A stretch of DNA of 64,000 nt from an uncultured Burkholderiales bacterium (GTDB lineage: Bacteria > Pseudomonadota > Gammaproteobacteria > Burkholderiales > Burkholderiaceae_C), in assembly GCA_903886485.1 (NCBI GenBank), contig CAISMH010000012.1:286844-350843 (forward strand), written 5' to 3'. The notes below the pieces were generated by a model, which searched no databases, was not told where the DNA came from, and saw only the letters and a program-made list of their open reading frames with translations. Position numbers and translations under genes: made by a program. Shown piece after piece: positions 27,962 to 36,385 of the stretch. Each line of letters starts with the position of its first letter. Positions within the stretch are counted from its first letter, which is position 1.

Positions 27962-29266
27962 ATGCAAGCCCTCTCTTATAAACGCGTCGCATTGGCTTGC
28001 TCGATGTGCATGCTGACATTCAGCGCCAAGACTTGGGCACTTGAAGCTATTCCCTTGATGCAACTAGCCTCAGGCAAGTCAATCGTCTTCACTCTTCCCG
28101 CCAATGCCGTCCGTTTATCGGTAGGAAACCCTGAGGTAGCCGATGTGATGTTGATCAACCCGCGAGAGGTCTACGTGCTTGGAAAAAAAGCAGGTACCAC
28201 AAACGTAATGGTATGGACTAAAAGCGGAACAACCACAGTAATAGATTTATCAGTGGGAGTAGACGTGCAATCTCTCCGCACCAAGATGAGCGAATTGGTT
28301 CCATCTGAAAAAAATGTACGTGTCGATGCACTTGGCGACACATTAGTTGTAAGCGGTTCCGTGACTGATCCAGTTCGATTACAGCGATTAATGTCTTTGG
28401 CAGAGGTATTCAGTAGCGGCAAAAAAGTCATCAACTTGCTCCGTCTTGATGGTTCACAACAAGTGATGCTCGAGGTCAAGGTGGCAGAGGTTTCAAAAAC
28501 ATTGCTTGATGAATTAGGGTTTGAGTTCAGTGGTTCGCGAACAAATGGGGGGGCGACTTACAGCTTGTTGTCATCTCTATTGGGAACAGGTGCGGGAACA
28601 GCATCAGCCAGTAATAGCAGCACCTCAATAAAACTTGATGCCGAAATTAAAAAGGGACTTGTCAAAATATTGGCCGAACCGACCATTACGGCTATTAGCG
28701 GACAAGAAGGTTCATTTTTGGCGGGTGGGAAGATATTTATTCCCGTACCACAGTCAAGTAGCGGGGGCGCAACCACAATCGTTTTAGAGGAACGTGAATT
28801 TGGCGTGGGTCTCAAATTTACCCCCACGGTGCTTGAAGATGGATTGATCAACTTACGAGTTACACCCGAAGTATCAGAACTATCCCAAGCAGGAACGGCA
28901 GTCACAACGTCAACGGGGCAAGTTAGCGTGCTGCCTTCGATCACCACAAGACGAGCATCTACGACTGTTCAACTTCGTGATGGTGAAAGTTTTGCAATTG
29001 GTGGATTAATCAAAAACAACGTCACCGAAGCTGTGAAAGCATTTCCCATATTGGGTGAAATTCCAGTTTTGGGTGCCTTGTTCCGCAGTAGTGCCTTCCA
29101 GGCTGAGCGGACCGAATTGGTATTCGTTGTCACGCCACATTTGGCAAAAGCAAATAACAAAAACGTAGCTCTTCCAACAGACGCTTTCATTGAACCCACA
29201 CGCGGTGAGTTGCATTGGCAAGGCCGCATGGAAGGCGCACCCAAAGCCGCCAACAAACAACCATGA
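27962..29266 (+). CDS. cpaC: Flp pilus secretin CpaC/RcpA
   Basis: The 434-residue protein has a signal peptide (LACSMCMLTFSAKTWA), an N-terminal N0-like/BON region (LASGKSIVFTLPANAVRLSVGNPEVADVMLINPREVYVLGKKAGTTN) and the secretin domain in the last 250 residues (EVKVAEVSKTLLDELGFEF; LAEPTITAISGQEGSFLAGG; GVGLKFTPTVLEDGLINLRVTPEVSEL). It forms the outer-membrane pore for the pilus. ATG 27962 is preferred because it gives a proper signal peptide; a GTG at 27932 lies inside cpaB. Confidence 0.92.
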   Translation: MQALSYKRVALACSMCMLTFSAKTWALEAIPLMQLASGKSIVFTLPANAVRLSVGNPEVADVMLINPREVYVLGKKAGTTNVMVWTKSGTTTVIDLSVGVDVQSLRTKMSELVPSEKNVRVDALGDTLVVSGSVTDPVRLQRLMSLAEVFSSGKKVINLLRLDGSQQVMLEVKVAEVSKTLLDELGFEFSGSRTNGGATYSLLSSLLGTGAGTASASNSSTSIKLDAEIKKGLVKILAEPTITAISGQEGSFLAGGKIFIPVPQSSSGGATTIVLEEREFGVGLKFTPTVLEDGLINLRVTPEVSELSQAGTAVTTSTGQVSVLPSITTRRASTTVQLRDGESFAIGGLIKNNVTEAVKAFPILGEIPVLGALFRSSAFQAERTELVFVVTPHLAKANNKNVALPTDAFIEPTRGELHWQGRMEGAPKAANKQP

Positions 29267-29565
29267 AGGTGCCAAGAATGCGAGCTCTAAATTATTTAAT
29301 GTTCTGCACGTTGATTTGCTTAAATGCTTGTAGCAACTACCCCTCCGCGATTGATGAAAACTTTGGCGGATCAGTTCGTAAATTTGTAAATATGCAAACT
29401 GCAAATCCCGAAGTTTCTCAGAGCATGAACACCAGTGCTAAAACTGATGGTCAATCCGTAAAAGCGTCCATCGATAGTTACCAAAAGTCTTTTGAAGTCT
29501 TACCGCCTCCTAGCAATGTATTCAATATTGGAGTTGGCAGCGGTACTGGAGGGGCTGCAAGATGA
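29263..29565 (+). CDS. Small Tad-locus lipoprotein
   Basis: The 100-residue protein begins with a lipoprotein signal, lipobox LNAC with Cys23. The mature part is short and polar (SNYPSAIDENFGGSVRKFVNMQTANPE..., ending SGTGGAAR) with no known domain. The ATG overlaps the cpaC stop by 4 nt, and its stop overlaps cpaE by 4 nt. Position and lipobox suggest a pilotin or RcpB/CpaD-like accessory for the secretin; direct similarity is not evident to me. Confidence 0.72.
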   Translation: MKVPRMRALNYLMFCTLICLNACSNYPSAIDENFGGSVRKFVNMQTANPEVSQSMNTSAKTDGQSVKASIDSYQKSFEVLPPPSNVFNIGVGSGTGGAAR

Positions 29566-30740
29566 AGGCCGTATTGATTGCATGGACAGCTACTCAACTT
29601 GAGTCACTACGACTAGTCGTCGAAGCCGAAGGCTATCAAGAAGCACTTGTCATACAGCGTTCACCAAATGACACATTAAACCTATTACTCAGCAACTTAA
29701 ATACAGATATCTTGATCGTTGAGTGTTTGACTGCAACTCAAGCCCAAGACATAGCAACACTTGAGCTTTTTAACGCATCCAACCCCAACGTTGTGGTGCT
29801 TATGTTGAGTCAAACTCGTGATGCAGAAACTCTGCTTGCTGCAATGCAAGCAGGCGTTCGCGAAGTATTGCTAACCCAACCTTCTGCAAGTGATTTGACA
29901 TCTTCGTTGCGCCGCTTTGCAACTCGTAAAAAAGCAAGTCCAATTAAAGCTGAAACACATGGAAAAACCATTGCGTTTATGTCATGTAAAGGTGGCAGCG
30001 GGGCGACATTTTTAGCTACAAACTTTGCAGACATACTTGCAAAAGATTTCGGTAAAAAAACAGCTTTTCTAGACCTTGACCTGCAATGTGGCGATGCGGC
30101 CTACTACGTTTCGCCCGGACCCAACCAATCAGATATCACAGAGTTAACGCGACAAATAGACCGCTTGGACTCAAAGTTACTCACCGCTAGCATGTTGCAC
30201 ATCGGGCCAAACTTTGACTTACTCTCAGCACCCGAAGAGCCTGAGGCGAGCTACACCATGAGTGCAGCACAGCTTGAGCGTTTACTCGATTTGGTAGAAG
30301 TTAACTATGACATGGTGGTACTCGATATGGATCGAGTTCTTGACCCACTCACTATCAAAGCCTTAGATATGAGTGATGTCATTTATTTAGTGATGGAAAA
30401 CCTACTGCCTTTTGTACGTGATGCAAAACGATTAGTGGGTAAATTTCGCGCTTTAGGTTATGAAGACAACAAGATTCGTATTGTGGTGAACCGTTATGAA
30501 AAAAACGGCACTATCGACATAGCCCAAATTGAAAAGGCAGTGGGCTTAAAAGTAAGCCACACCATCCGCAGTAGTTTTGCCGATGTGGCACAAGCTATCA
30601 ACACTGGCGTACCCATTACCGAAGTAAATCCTAATAACGCTATCGTTCAGGTTCTACGGGATATGGCGCACGGGTTTGATGGAACCCATCCAAAACGAGT
30701 GTTGAGCTGGATTGACCGCTTTATGGGCACCCAATCTTGA
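29562..30740 (+). CDS. cpaE: Pilus localisation ATPase CpaE/TadZ
   Basis: The 392-residue protein has an atypical receiver-like N-terminal domain (residues 1-120), then a MinD/ParA-type ATPase. The deviant Walker A is KGGSGATFLATNF near 145, and LDLDLQCGDAAYYVSPGP and MVVLDMDRVLDPLTIKAL follow. TadZ proteins localise at the pole and recruit the Tad machine. It overlaps its neighbours by 4 nt and 1 nt. Confidence 0.9.
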   Translation: MKAVLIAWTATQLESLRLVVEAEGYQEALVIQRSPNDTLNLLLSNLNTDILIVECLTATQAQDIATLELFNASNPNVVVLMLSQTRDAETLLAAMQAGVREVLLTQPSASDLTSSLRRFATRKKASPIKAETHGKTIAFMSCKGGSGATFLATNFADILAKDFGKKTAFLDLDLQCGDAAYYVSPGPNQSDITELTRQIDRLDSKLLTASMLHIGPNFDLLSAPEEPEASYTMSAAQLERLLDLVEVNYDMVVLDMDRVLDPLTIKALDMSDVIYLVMENLLPFVRDAKRLVGKFRALGYEDNKIRIVVNRYEKNGTIDIAQIEKAVGLKVSHTIRSSFADVAQAINTGVPITEVNPNNAIVQVLRDMAHGFDGTHPKRVLSWIDRFMGTQS

Positions 30741-32029
30741 TGGACACATCAGCTTTCTCACATATTGAGAACATCAAATCAAAGATTCATAAAAAAATCT
30801 TAGGATTGGTCGACTTGCGCACGATGGAGAGCATGTCCTCTGATCAGTTGCGCTCTGAACTTAAGCTCTTGACAGAGCGCTTGCTTGATGATGACAGCAT
30901 TGCGATCAATGAATCAGAACGACGCACAGTCGTTCAAAGCATTCAAAACGAAATGTTGGGCTTGGGTCCGATTGAGCCGTTACTTGCTGATACCACTGTG
31001 TCTGATATTTTGGTAAATGGACCCAATCGCGTATACGTAGAACGTAGAGGCCGACTTGAAGCCACTGACGTTAAATTTGACAGTGACGCACATTTGTTGC
31101 GCATTATCGACAAAATTGTTTCGCGTATTGGCCGTCGTGTAGATGAATTAAGCCCTATGGTCGATGCACGATTGCCTGATGGTTCTAGGGTGAACGCAAT
31201 CATTCCGCCACTAGCACTCGACGGGCCAGTTTTATCTATCAGGCGCTTTTCGGTTGTGCCCTATGGGATGGAAGACTTAGTCAAGTTTCAAACTCTTACG
31301 CCGGAGATGGCTGAGTTAATTTTCGGCTTGGTTAAGGCTAAAGTGAATTTACTTGTATCCGGCGGTACAGGCTCCGGCAAGACCACATTGCTGAATGTGA
31401 TATCTGGAGCAATCCCATCGAATGAACGCATCATCACCATTGAAGATGCTGCTGAATTACAACTGCAACAACCTCATGTAGTGCGTCTTGAGTCCAGACC
31501 ACAAAACATTGAAGGCAAAGGCGAAGTGACACAACGAGCATTACTTCGTAACAGCTTACGCATGCGCCCTGACCGCATCATTTTGGGTGAAATTCGTGGA
31601 TCTGAAGTTCTTGACATGCTTCAAGCAATGAACACAGGACATGAAGGTTCGATGACAACTATCCATGCGAATACTCCGCGAGATGCTCTTACTCGCCTAG
31701 AACACATGATGAGCATGGCAGGTATGCAGGTAAGCCCCCGCACCATGCGCCAACAAATCAGCGCTGCTTTATCTGTTGTGATTCAAATATCACGCTTATC
31801 AGATGGAAAGCGAAAAATAACTAGCTTGCAAGAAATCACTGGAGTCGAGGGTGATATTGAGAGCATGCAAGAAATCTTCAAATTTGATCAAACAGGTGTT
31901 GATGCAACAGGTGCTGTGCAAGGTCGTTTTCTCGCAACCGGGATACGGCCAAAGTTTGAGCAGCGCTTGCGAACACGTGGTGTGAACTTACGAGAAGACT
32001 TGTATGACCCAGCGCGTAACAGAGACTAG
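30740..32029 (+). CDS. cpaF: Tad secretion ATPase CpaF/TadA
   Basis: The 429-residue type II/IV secretion ATPase shows [32 protein letters not shown] in the N-terminal domain, Walker [14 protein letters not shown], Walker B region [34 protein letters not shown], and the His-box within it. It powers pilus assembly on the cytoplasmic face with TadB and TadC. The ATG shares its A with the cpaE stop (TGATG). Confidence 0.94.
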   Translation: MDTSAFSHIENIKSKIHKKILGLVDLRTMESMSSDQLRSELKLLTERLLDDDSIAINESERRTVVQSIQNEMLGLGPIEPLLADTTVSDILVNGPNRVYVERRGRLEATDVKFDSDAHLLRIIDKIVSRIGRRVDELSPMVDARLPDGSRVNAIIPPLALDGPVLSIRRFSVVPYGMEDLVKFQTLTPEMAELIFGLVKAKVNLLVSGGTGSGKTTLLNVISGAIPSNERIITIEDAAELQLQQPHVVRLESRPQNIEGKGEVTQRALLRNSLRMRPDRIILGEIRGSEVLDMLQAMNTGHEGSMTTIHANTPRDALTRLEHMMSMAGMQVSPRTMRQQISAALSVVIQISRLSDGKRKITSLQEITGVEGDIESMQEIFKFDQTGVDATGAVQGRFLATGIRPKFEQRLRTRGVNLREDLYDPARNRD

Positions 32030-32032
32030 TCA

Positions 32033-33001
32033 ATGAACTGGAATTTCATATCGTTCCTTACTTTGGTCATATTGGCCGTTGTTTTGTTCATCATGGGCAT
32101 GCTTAGGTTTTGGAGTACCTACTGGGGACAAAACGCATCATTGATCAAGCAGCGCCTACGAGTGATTACAGGTGACTTGAGCATTGAAAACCAATCCTTG
32201 ATGAAAACACGGTTGCTAAGCCGATCAGAACCAATAAATGCTTTTTTGCAACGTACACCACACATCGAAAGTTTGGATAAATTTTTAAGCCAATCAGGCG
32301 TAACGTGGAACGTAAGTGAATTTTTAATTGGCTGCTTATTAGTTTGGCTAAGCATTACTTGCTTATCTGCATTAGCAGTGAGCATTGGTCTTGCTTTCAT
32401 CTTGGGTTGTGCACCGGTCTTACTCATCGGCATGTTCTTGCAACATAAACGTCGTCAACGTGTGTTCAAGATCGAGGCCCAGTTGCCTGATACGCTGGAC
32501 CTTATGGCGCGCGCTATGCAAGCAGGACATGCATTTTCAAGTGCTCTACTGATCGTGGGAGCTGAAGGTACGCAACCCATACGTGGTGAGTTTCAAACCA
32601 CGTTTGACGAAATCAACTTTGGCATTCCTACTGAGACAGCTCTACACCACCTAACCCTGCGAGTTGCGAGTAGTGATCTGAGATTTTTTGTAGTAGCCGT
32701 CCTAATACAGCTTGAGACAGGTGGCAACTTAACAGAAATTCTGAAGTCCTTAGCCGCATTAATCCGAGAGCGTCAACGCATTGCTGGAACTGTTCGCGTG
32801 CTAACGGCAGAAGGTCGCCTTTCTGCTTGGATTTTAGGATTGCTGCCCTTTGTAATTGCCGCAGTATTAAGCGTTATCAACCCAGAATTCATTTCGACTT
32901 TGTGGACTGTTCCAATGGGGATTCGAATGCTGCAATTCTCGATGGGCTTAATGATTTTTGGCATTTGGTGGATGTGGCGCATGGTGCGCATTCGGATTTA
33001 A
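32033..33001 (+). CDS. tadB: Tad inner-membrane platform protein TadB
   Basis: The 322-residue membrane protein has one N-terminal helix, two helices around 95-140, a cytoplasmic T2SSF domain (FKIEAQLPDTLDLMARAMQAGHAFSSALLIVGAE; GIPTETALHHLTLRVASSDLRFFVVAVLIQLETGGNLTEIL) and C-terminal helices. It is a GspF-like platform protein working with TadC. Confidence 0.9.
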   Translation: MNWNFISFLTLVILAVVLFIMGMLRFWSTYWGQNASLIKQRLRVITGDLSIENQSLMKTRLLSRSEPINAFLQRTPHIESLDKFLSQSGVTWNVSEFLIGCLLVWLSITCLSALAVSIGLAFILGCAPVLLIGMFLQHKRRQRVFKIEAQLPDTLDLMARAMQAGHAFSSALLIVGAEGTQPIRGEFQTTFDEINFGIPTETALHHLTLRVASSDLRFFVVAVLIQLETGGNLTEILKSLAALIRERQRIAGTVRVLTAEGRLSAWILGLLPFVIAAVLSVINPEFISTLWTVPMGIRMLQFSMGLMIFGIWWMWRMVRIRI

Positions 33002-33004
33002 CTC

Positions 33005-33952
33005 ATGTTGATCATTTACAAAATTCTGTTTGTTGGTGTCATTTTCATTTTGGCTGTCACCATCACATATGTACTGCTCAATCAATGGCTTCCCACGGCC
33101 TTGGACAAACGTATGAGCACCTTGTTTGCACCCAAGCCTTTCCCTGAAGTGCAAGCAATCACCTCCCCGCTATCCAAACCTATCAAACGATGGATCGAGC
33201 CCTTGGCTAGTGCAGCGATGAATGCTGAGACTTGGCTAACGTCACCACTGCGAATACGATTCAGTAACGCTGGCCTTAACAATCCCAATGTGGTCGCTAT
33301 CTATTTCGCAAGCAAAACTCTGCTTACGTTTTCGCTTCCCTTGCTATTTTTAATGGCTAGCCTAGTCGTATCTTGGGATGTCAATTTACTTACATTATTT
33401 GCAGTTTTACTGACTAGTTCGGCCATTGGCTACTACTTGCCTACCGCTGTACTCTCACATTTGGTTCAGCGCCGTCAAAGTGAATTATTTCACTCATTTC
33501 CAGATGCCCTTGATTTGCTCCGAGTTTGCGTAGAGGCTGGATTAGGTCTGGATGCAGCTGTAGAGCGCGTAGGTAGAGAAATCCAAATAGAGAGTGAGGC
33601 ACTCGCGCAAGAATTTTCTTTACTAGGACTTGAACTCCGTGCAGGTGCTGCTCGATCGGATGCGCTGAGGAACCTCGCTCTGAGAATTGGATTAGAAGAC
33701 ATTGATGCTTTGGTATCCATGCTGATTCAAGCCGACCGTTTTGGAACCAGTGTGGCTGAATCACTTAAGGTGCATTCTGAATCACTACGTACTAAGCGTC
33801 GATTAGTCGCTGAAGAAGCAGCAGCCAAACTCCCAGTAAAGATTTTGATGCCTTTGATTTTTTGCGTATTCCCCGCCTTACTGACGGTTCTACTTGGCCC
33901 CGCAATCATCAACATCTCACAAATTTTGCTGCCTAAATTAGCAGCACCTTAG
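33005..33952 (+). CDS. tadC: Tad inner-membrane platform protein TadC
   Basis: The 315-residue membrane protein has the T2SSF pattern (RRQSELFHSFPDALDLLRVCVEAGLGLDAAVERVGREI; RSDALRNLALRIGLEDIDALVSMLIQADRFGTSVAESL). A conserved end follows (RLVAEEAAAKLPVKILMPLIFCVFPALLTVLLGPA). It forms the platform with TadB, whose stop is 3 nt upstream. Confidence 0.92.
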   Translation: MLIIYKILFVGVIFILAVTITYVLLNQWLPTALDKRMSTLFAPKPFPEVQAITSPLSKPIKRWIEPLASAAMNAETWLTSPLRIRFSNAGLNNPNVVAIYFASKTLLTFSLPLLFLMASLVVSWDVNLLTLFAVLLTSSAIGYYLPTAVLSHLVQRRQSELFHSFPDALDLLRVCVEAGLGLDAAVERVGREIQIESEALAQEFSLLGLELRAGAARSDALRNLALRIGLEDIDALVSMLIQADRFGTSVAESLKVHSESLRTKRRLVAEEAAAKLPVKILMPLIFCVFPALLTVLLGPAIINISQILLPKLAAP

Positions 33953-33982
33953 TTTTTTAACCGCAACCTCAAAGGAAATACC

Positions 33983-34177
33983 ATGGACAAAAGTCACATC
34001 ATCGAACCCGAAAATTTTGGATTGTGGATAAGCGTCACGTTCATTATTGCTCTACTGTCATTTGTCGTTGGCCTGACAAATCTGTATCGAACAGCCGCAG
34101 TAACGGCACTCACACAAATTCAAATCTTGGAGCTTTCACAAAAAATCGACACGACTAGCACGAAGGCTAAGCCTTAA
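33983..34177 (+). CDS. Small single-span membrane protein, end of pilus operon
   Basis: The 64-residue protein has one strong transmembrane segment (LWISVTFIIALLSFVVGLTNLY, about residues 14-35) and a polar helical tail (ALTQIQILELSQKIDTTSTKAKP). AAAGGA lies 6 nt before the ATG, which supports real translation. It follows tadC by 30 nt. I know no named family; by position it could be a pilus accessory. Confidence 0.65.
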   Translation: MDKSHIIEPENFGLWISVTFIIALLSFVVGLTNLYRTAAVTALTQIQILELSQKIDTTSTKAKP

Positions 34178-34191
34178 TTCAGCCGGTCAAC

Positions 34192-34851
34192 TCATCCTAA
34201 TGCCAGTGCTGTCAGTGCTGGCATATTTAACAAGGATATGTGCCCACGGCTATAACTTATATAGCGTTTCTTTTTCATTTCGTTTGCAGCAATCGACACA
34301 CTAACCCTTCGTAGCCCCAACATTTGAGCAATTTGTTCATGCGTAAGAAACAAGGGGGCAGGCGCACATCGCTGTGCACTTAGAAGCAACCAATTAGCCA
34401 GCCGAACACTAGTGACACTTGTGTAGGGCTGAGAAGCCAGTACCGCAATTTTGTCGAAAACTGTCCACAAATATTGCGAAAAGATCAGCAGTAACGATTT
34501 GCTTCGTTGCACTAACCTTTGCGCGGCCAGACCTTCTACAACATACGCATCGCCTGATGATTGCACTTTCATTTTTAAGTTGCCAGAACCAAATCCCAAG
34601 GCAGTTTGCAAGCCAGCCGCTCCTTCTGACCCAATTAGGCCAACGCCCAACCCTACGGTATTAGCTTGATTGTTTTTGCTGACATATAAGGCAATCGATC
34701 CACTAATGGGAAAGTAGATGCGTGAGTCAGACGCTACATCGCTAGAGAGAACCTCTCCAACTTTAAGTGTTATCAACTTAGCGTGACGCAATATCTGAGC
34801 TTGATCTGCTGGCTTCAACTGCGTGATTAGGCCATTTAACAATTCTTGCAC
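34192..34851 (-). CDS. Crp/Fnr-family transcriptional regulator
   Basis: The 219-residue protein has a cyclic-nucleotide-binding-type beta barrel at about 15-115 (KLITLKVGEVLSSDVASDSRIYFPISGSIALYV) and a C-terminal helix-turn-helix (LTHEQIAQMLGLRRVSVSIAANEMKKKRYISYSRGHISLL, about 168-207). It lacks an FNR-type N-terminal cysteine cluster. It is convergent with the pilus operon (14 bp apart). A CRP-geometry site lies 130 nt upstream. It may act with, or against, the related regulator at 35009. Confidence 0.86.
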   Translation of the reverse strand: MQELLNGLITQLKPADQAQILRHAKLITLKVGEVLSSDVASDSRIYFPISGSIALYVSKNNQANTVGLGVGLIGSEGAAGLQTALGFGSGNLKMKVQSSGDAYVVEGLAAQRLVQRSKSLLLIFSQYLWTVFDKIAVLASQPYTSVTSVRLANWLLLSAQRCAPAPLFLTHEQIAQMLGLRRVSVSIAANEMKKKRYISYSRGHISLLNMPALTALALG

Positions 34852-34980
34852 TTGGGGTTCATTTTCGTTGTATCAGGTGTGTAGAAGCTTCATAAAGTGT
34901 AGGTAACAAAAGCGAATTTCCACTATGTTCAGCTTCATACTTATGAGCTGTGAAGGCTATTGGATTTAGCAACTTCCATC

Positions 34981-34996
34981 TGTGCGACAACGAACA
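34981..34996. promoter_or_regulatory. CRP-geometry motif between the two Crp-like genes
   Basis: TGTGC-GACAAC-GAACA has both half sites identical to those at 20737 and 35781. It is 130 nt upstream of the 34192-34851 gene and directly follows the stop of the 35009-35728 gene. Confidence 0.55.
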
Positions 34997-35008
34997 ATTC
35001 ACCTTACA

Positions 35009-35728
35009 TCAAACAGCAATTAAATCTGGAAGCAAGCGGTCGTATTCCTTTTTAACAACGCCATAGCATTCGCAGGTACGAAGCTCAAGAGCCGGTCTAT
35101 CGATAACTTTTATACGGCCTCTTGTGTAGCTAATTAATCCAGCTTTTTGCAGTTGTCCAGCTGCATCTGTAACACCTTCACGCCGGACACCCAACATATT
35201 GGCAATTAGCTCTTGAGTCATTACTAAATCGGCTCCATTCAACCTATCCAAACTTAGCAACAGCCATCGACACAACTGCTGGTCAAGCGAATGATGGCGA
35301 TTACACACAGCTGTTTGCGTCATTTGTGTAATGAGTGCCTGCGTAAAACGTAAAAAAACATGCATAACGGGCAATGATTTCTCAAACTCTTTTTGTGTAA
35401 ATGATGCGCATAGACGATATGCCTTACCAGCACTTTGGACGACTGCACGACTTGGTGTCGTATCGCCTCCCATAAACAGAGATATGCCCACCATTCCCTC
35501 AAACCCTACAACGGCTATCTCAGCTGATGCGCCGTTTTCGAGAACAAAAAGCATCGAAACGATGCTGTCTTCTGGGAAGTAGACGTAGTTGGGCTTTTGA
35601 TCTGACTCATAAAGCACAAAGCCTAACTGCATGTCAATCAGCTCCAAATTTGGCTTCCAACTTTCCAGAACAGATTCAGGCAGCACGGACAGAATGTGAT
35701 TCTGATAAAGCGATTTTTTTGTATTCAT
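35009..35728 (-). CDS. Crp/Fnr-family transcriptional regulator, possible autoregulator
   Basis: The 239-residue protein has an N-terminal effector barrel (LGFVLYESDQKPNYVYFPEDSIVSMLFVLENGASAEIAVVGFEGMVGIS) and a winged helix-turn-helix (MTQELIANMLGVRREGVTDAAGQLQKAGLISYTRGRIKV, about 172-210). The recognition helix starts RREGVTDAAG, unlike the SRETVGR of CRP, which fits a changed half site. TGTGC-GCTACC-GAACA lies 53 nt upstream of the ATG, suggesting autoregulation. It is a paralogue of the downstream Crp-like gene, with the same domain plan but clearly diverged. Confidence 0.87.
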   Translation of the reverse strand: MNTKKSLYQNHILSVLPESVLESWKPNLELIDMQLGFVLYESDQKPNYVYFPEDSIVSMLFVLENGASAEIAVVGFEGMVGISLFMGGDTTPSRAVVQSAGKAYRLCASFTQKEFEKSLPVMHVFLRFTQALITQMTQTAVCNRHHSLDQQLCRWLLLSLDRLNGADLVMTQELIANMLGVRREGVTDAAGQLQKAGLISYTRGRIKVIDRPALELRTCECYGVVKKEYDRLLPDLIAV

Positions 35729-35780
35729 TAGTTCTCTTTATATTTGAGGCAAAACTTTATCGTCAAAGTAGCGTCCTGTA

Positions 35781-35796
35781 TGTGCGCTACCGAACA
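35781..35796. promoter_or_regulatory. CRP-geometry motif upstream of the Crp-like gene
   Basis: TGTGC-GCTACC-GAACA sits inside a larger inverted repeat TGTATGT-N10-ACATACA (35777-35800). It is 53 nt upstream of the ATG at 35728, close to the distance seen at usp (56 nt). Confidence 0.6.
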
Positions 35797-35879
35797 TACA
35801 AAGACATTTTCATCGGAATAATTAGTCACAACACTTAGAAATCTGCACGCCATTCGTTTGCGTTGAAAGAAAGAAAATT

Positions 35880-36035
35880 TTGGACTCGAAAAAGTATTCA
35901 TCTGACAAATCTAGAGCAAAAAAAAGACAAGCAGATGTTGCTCGAAAACTTGAAAAAGCGATTTACGAAGGACAGCTAAGCATTTGCTATCAACCAGAAA
36001 TTGATGTAGCTGAACTCAAATCAAAACAAACGTAG
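35880..36035 (+). pseudogene. Remnant of an EAL-domain N-terminus
   Basis: A short frame from TTG 35880 to TAG 36033 encodes 51 residues containing ARKLEKAIYEGQLSICYQPEIDV. This matches the opening helix and first strand of EAL phosphodiesterases (the usual form is AI...G...YQP.vd). No ATG, good ribosome site or rest of the domain follows, and the EAL motif itself is absent. It is probably a decayed fragment of another cyclic di-GMP gene at the island edge. The remaining bases up to the tRNA hold only hairpins. Confidence 0.4.
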
Positions 36036-36189
36036 CGTTTAATTTCTTGAACGGAAATTTGGCCCGATGCTCAAGCACTCAACAAAAAGTGCGATGCTCA
36101 CTACAGCTTGAAACGCTGCGCGTGGAGAATGCTTTGTAGTTGGTTCACAGCCCGAAAATCTAAGGAAAGACTTCGAAAAATCTATGAAG

Positions 36190-36214
36190 AGTAGTATGGT
36201 CTATCTATACTACT
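36190..36214 (+). other. Perfect 8-bp stem-loop
   Basis: AGTAGTAT and ATACTACT flank a 9-nt loop, followed on the plus strand by TTTGG. It is terminator-like but has a weak T-run. It lies 10 bp before the tRNA-side terminator, in the otherwise non-coding stretch 36036-36223. Confidence 0.4.
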
Positions 36215-36223
36215 TTTGGACGT

Positions 36224-36255
36224 AAAAAAGCACTAAGAATCGCTTCTAAGTGCTT
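36224..36255 (-). terminator. Rho-independent terminator of the tRNA-Val / dnaQ side
   Basis: On the minus strand AAGCACTTAGAA-GCGA-TTCTTAGTGCTT forms a 12-bp stem with one mismatch followed by a T-run (36224-36229). It lies 19 nt after the tRNA CCA end and is well placed to end the tRNA transcript. Confidence 0.8.
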
Positions 36256-36274
36256 GATTTCATTGCGGTAAAAA

Positions 36275-36349
36275 TGGTGGGCGATGCAAGTTTCGAACTT
36301 GCGACCCCCACAGTGTGAATGTGGTGCTCTACCCCTGAGCTAATCGCCC
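36275..36349 (-). tRNA. tRNA-Val(CAC)
   Basis: The 75-nt gene folds as a standard cloverleaf. The acceptor stem is GGGCGAT with ATCGCCC, the D arm is GCTC-AGGGGTA-GAGC, and the anticodon arm is CCACA-TTCACAC-TGTGG with anticodon CAC. The T arm is GCAAG-TTCGAAA-CTTGC, with discriminator A and an encoded CCA (36275-36277). It reads GTG valine codons. Its 3' end faces the A+T-rich pilus island. Confidence 0.95.
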
Positions 36350-36385
36350 ATTTTTGCCGTCTTCCAGTTGCTGGAAAGACCGATA

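Noticed and set aside
34370..34390. TGTGC matches inside coding sequence of the Crp-like gene
   Set aside because: The partner half site is missing and the position is intragenic.
35730..35766. TTGACG/TATAAA promoter pair upstream of the Crp-like gene at 35009
   Set aside because: The implied transcription start would fall only about 2 nt before the ATG and bypass the ribosome site, so it was not annotated.
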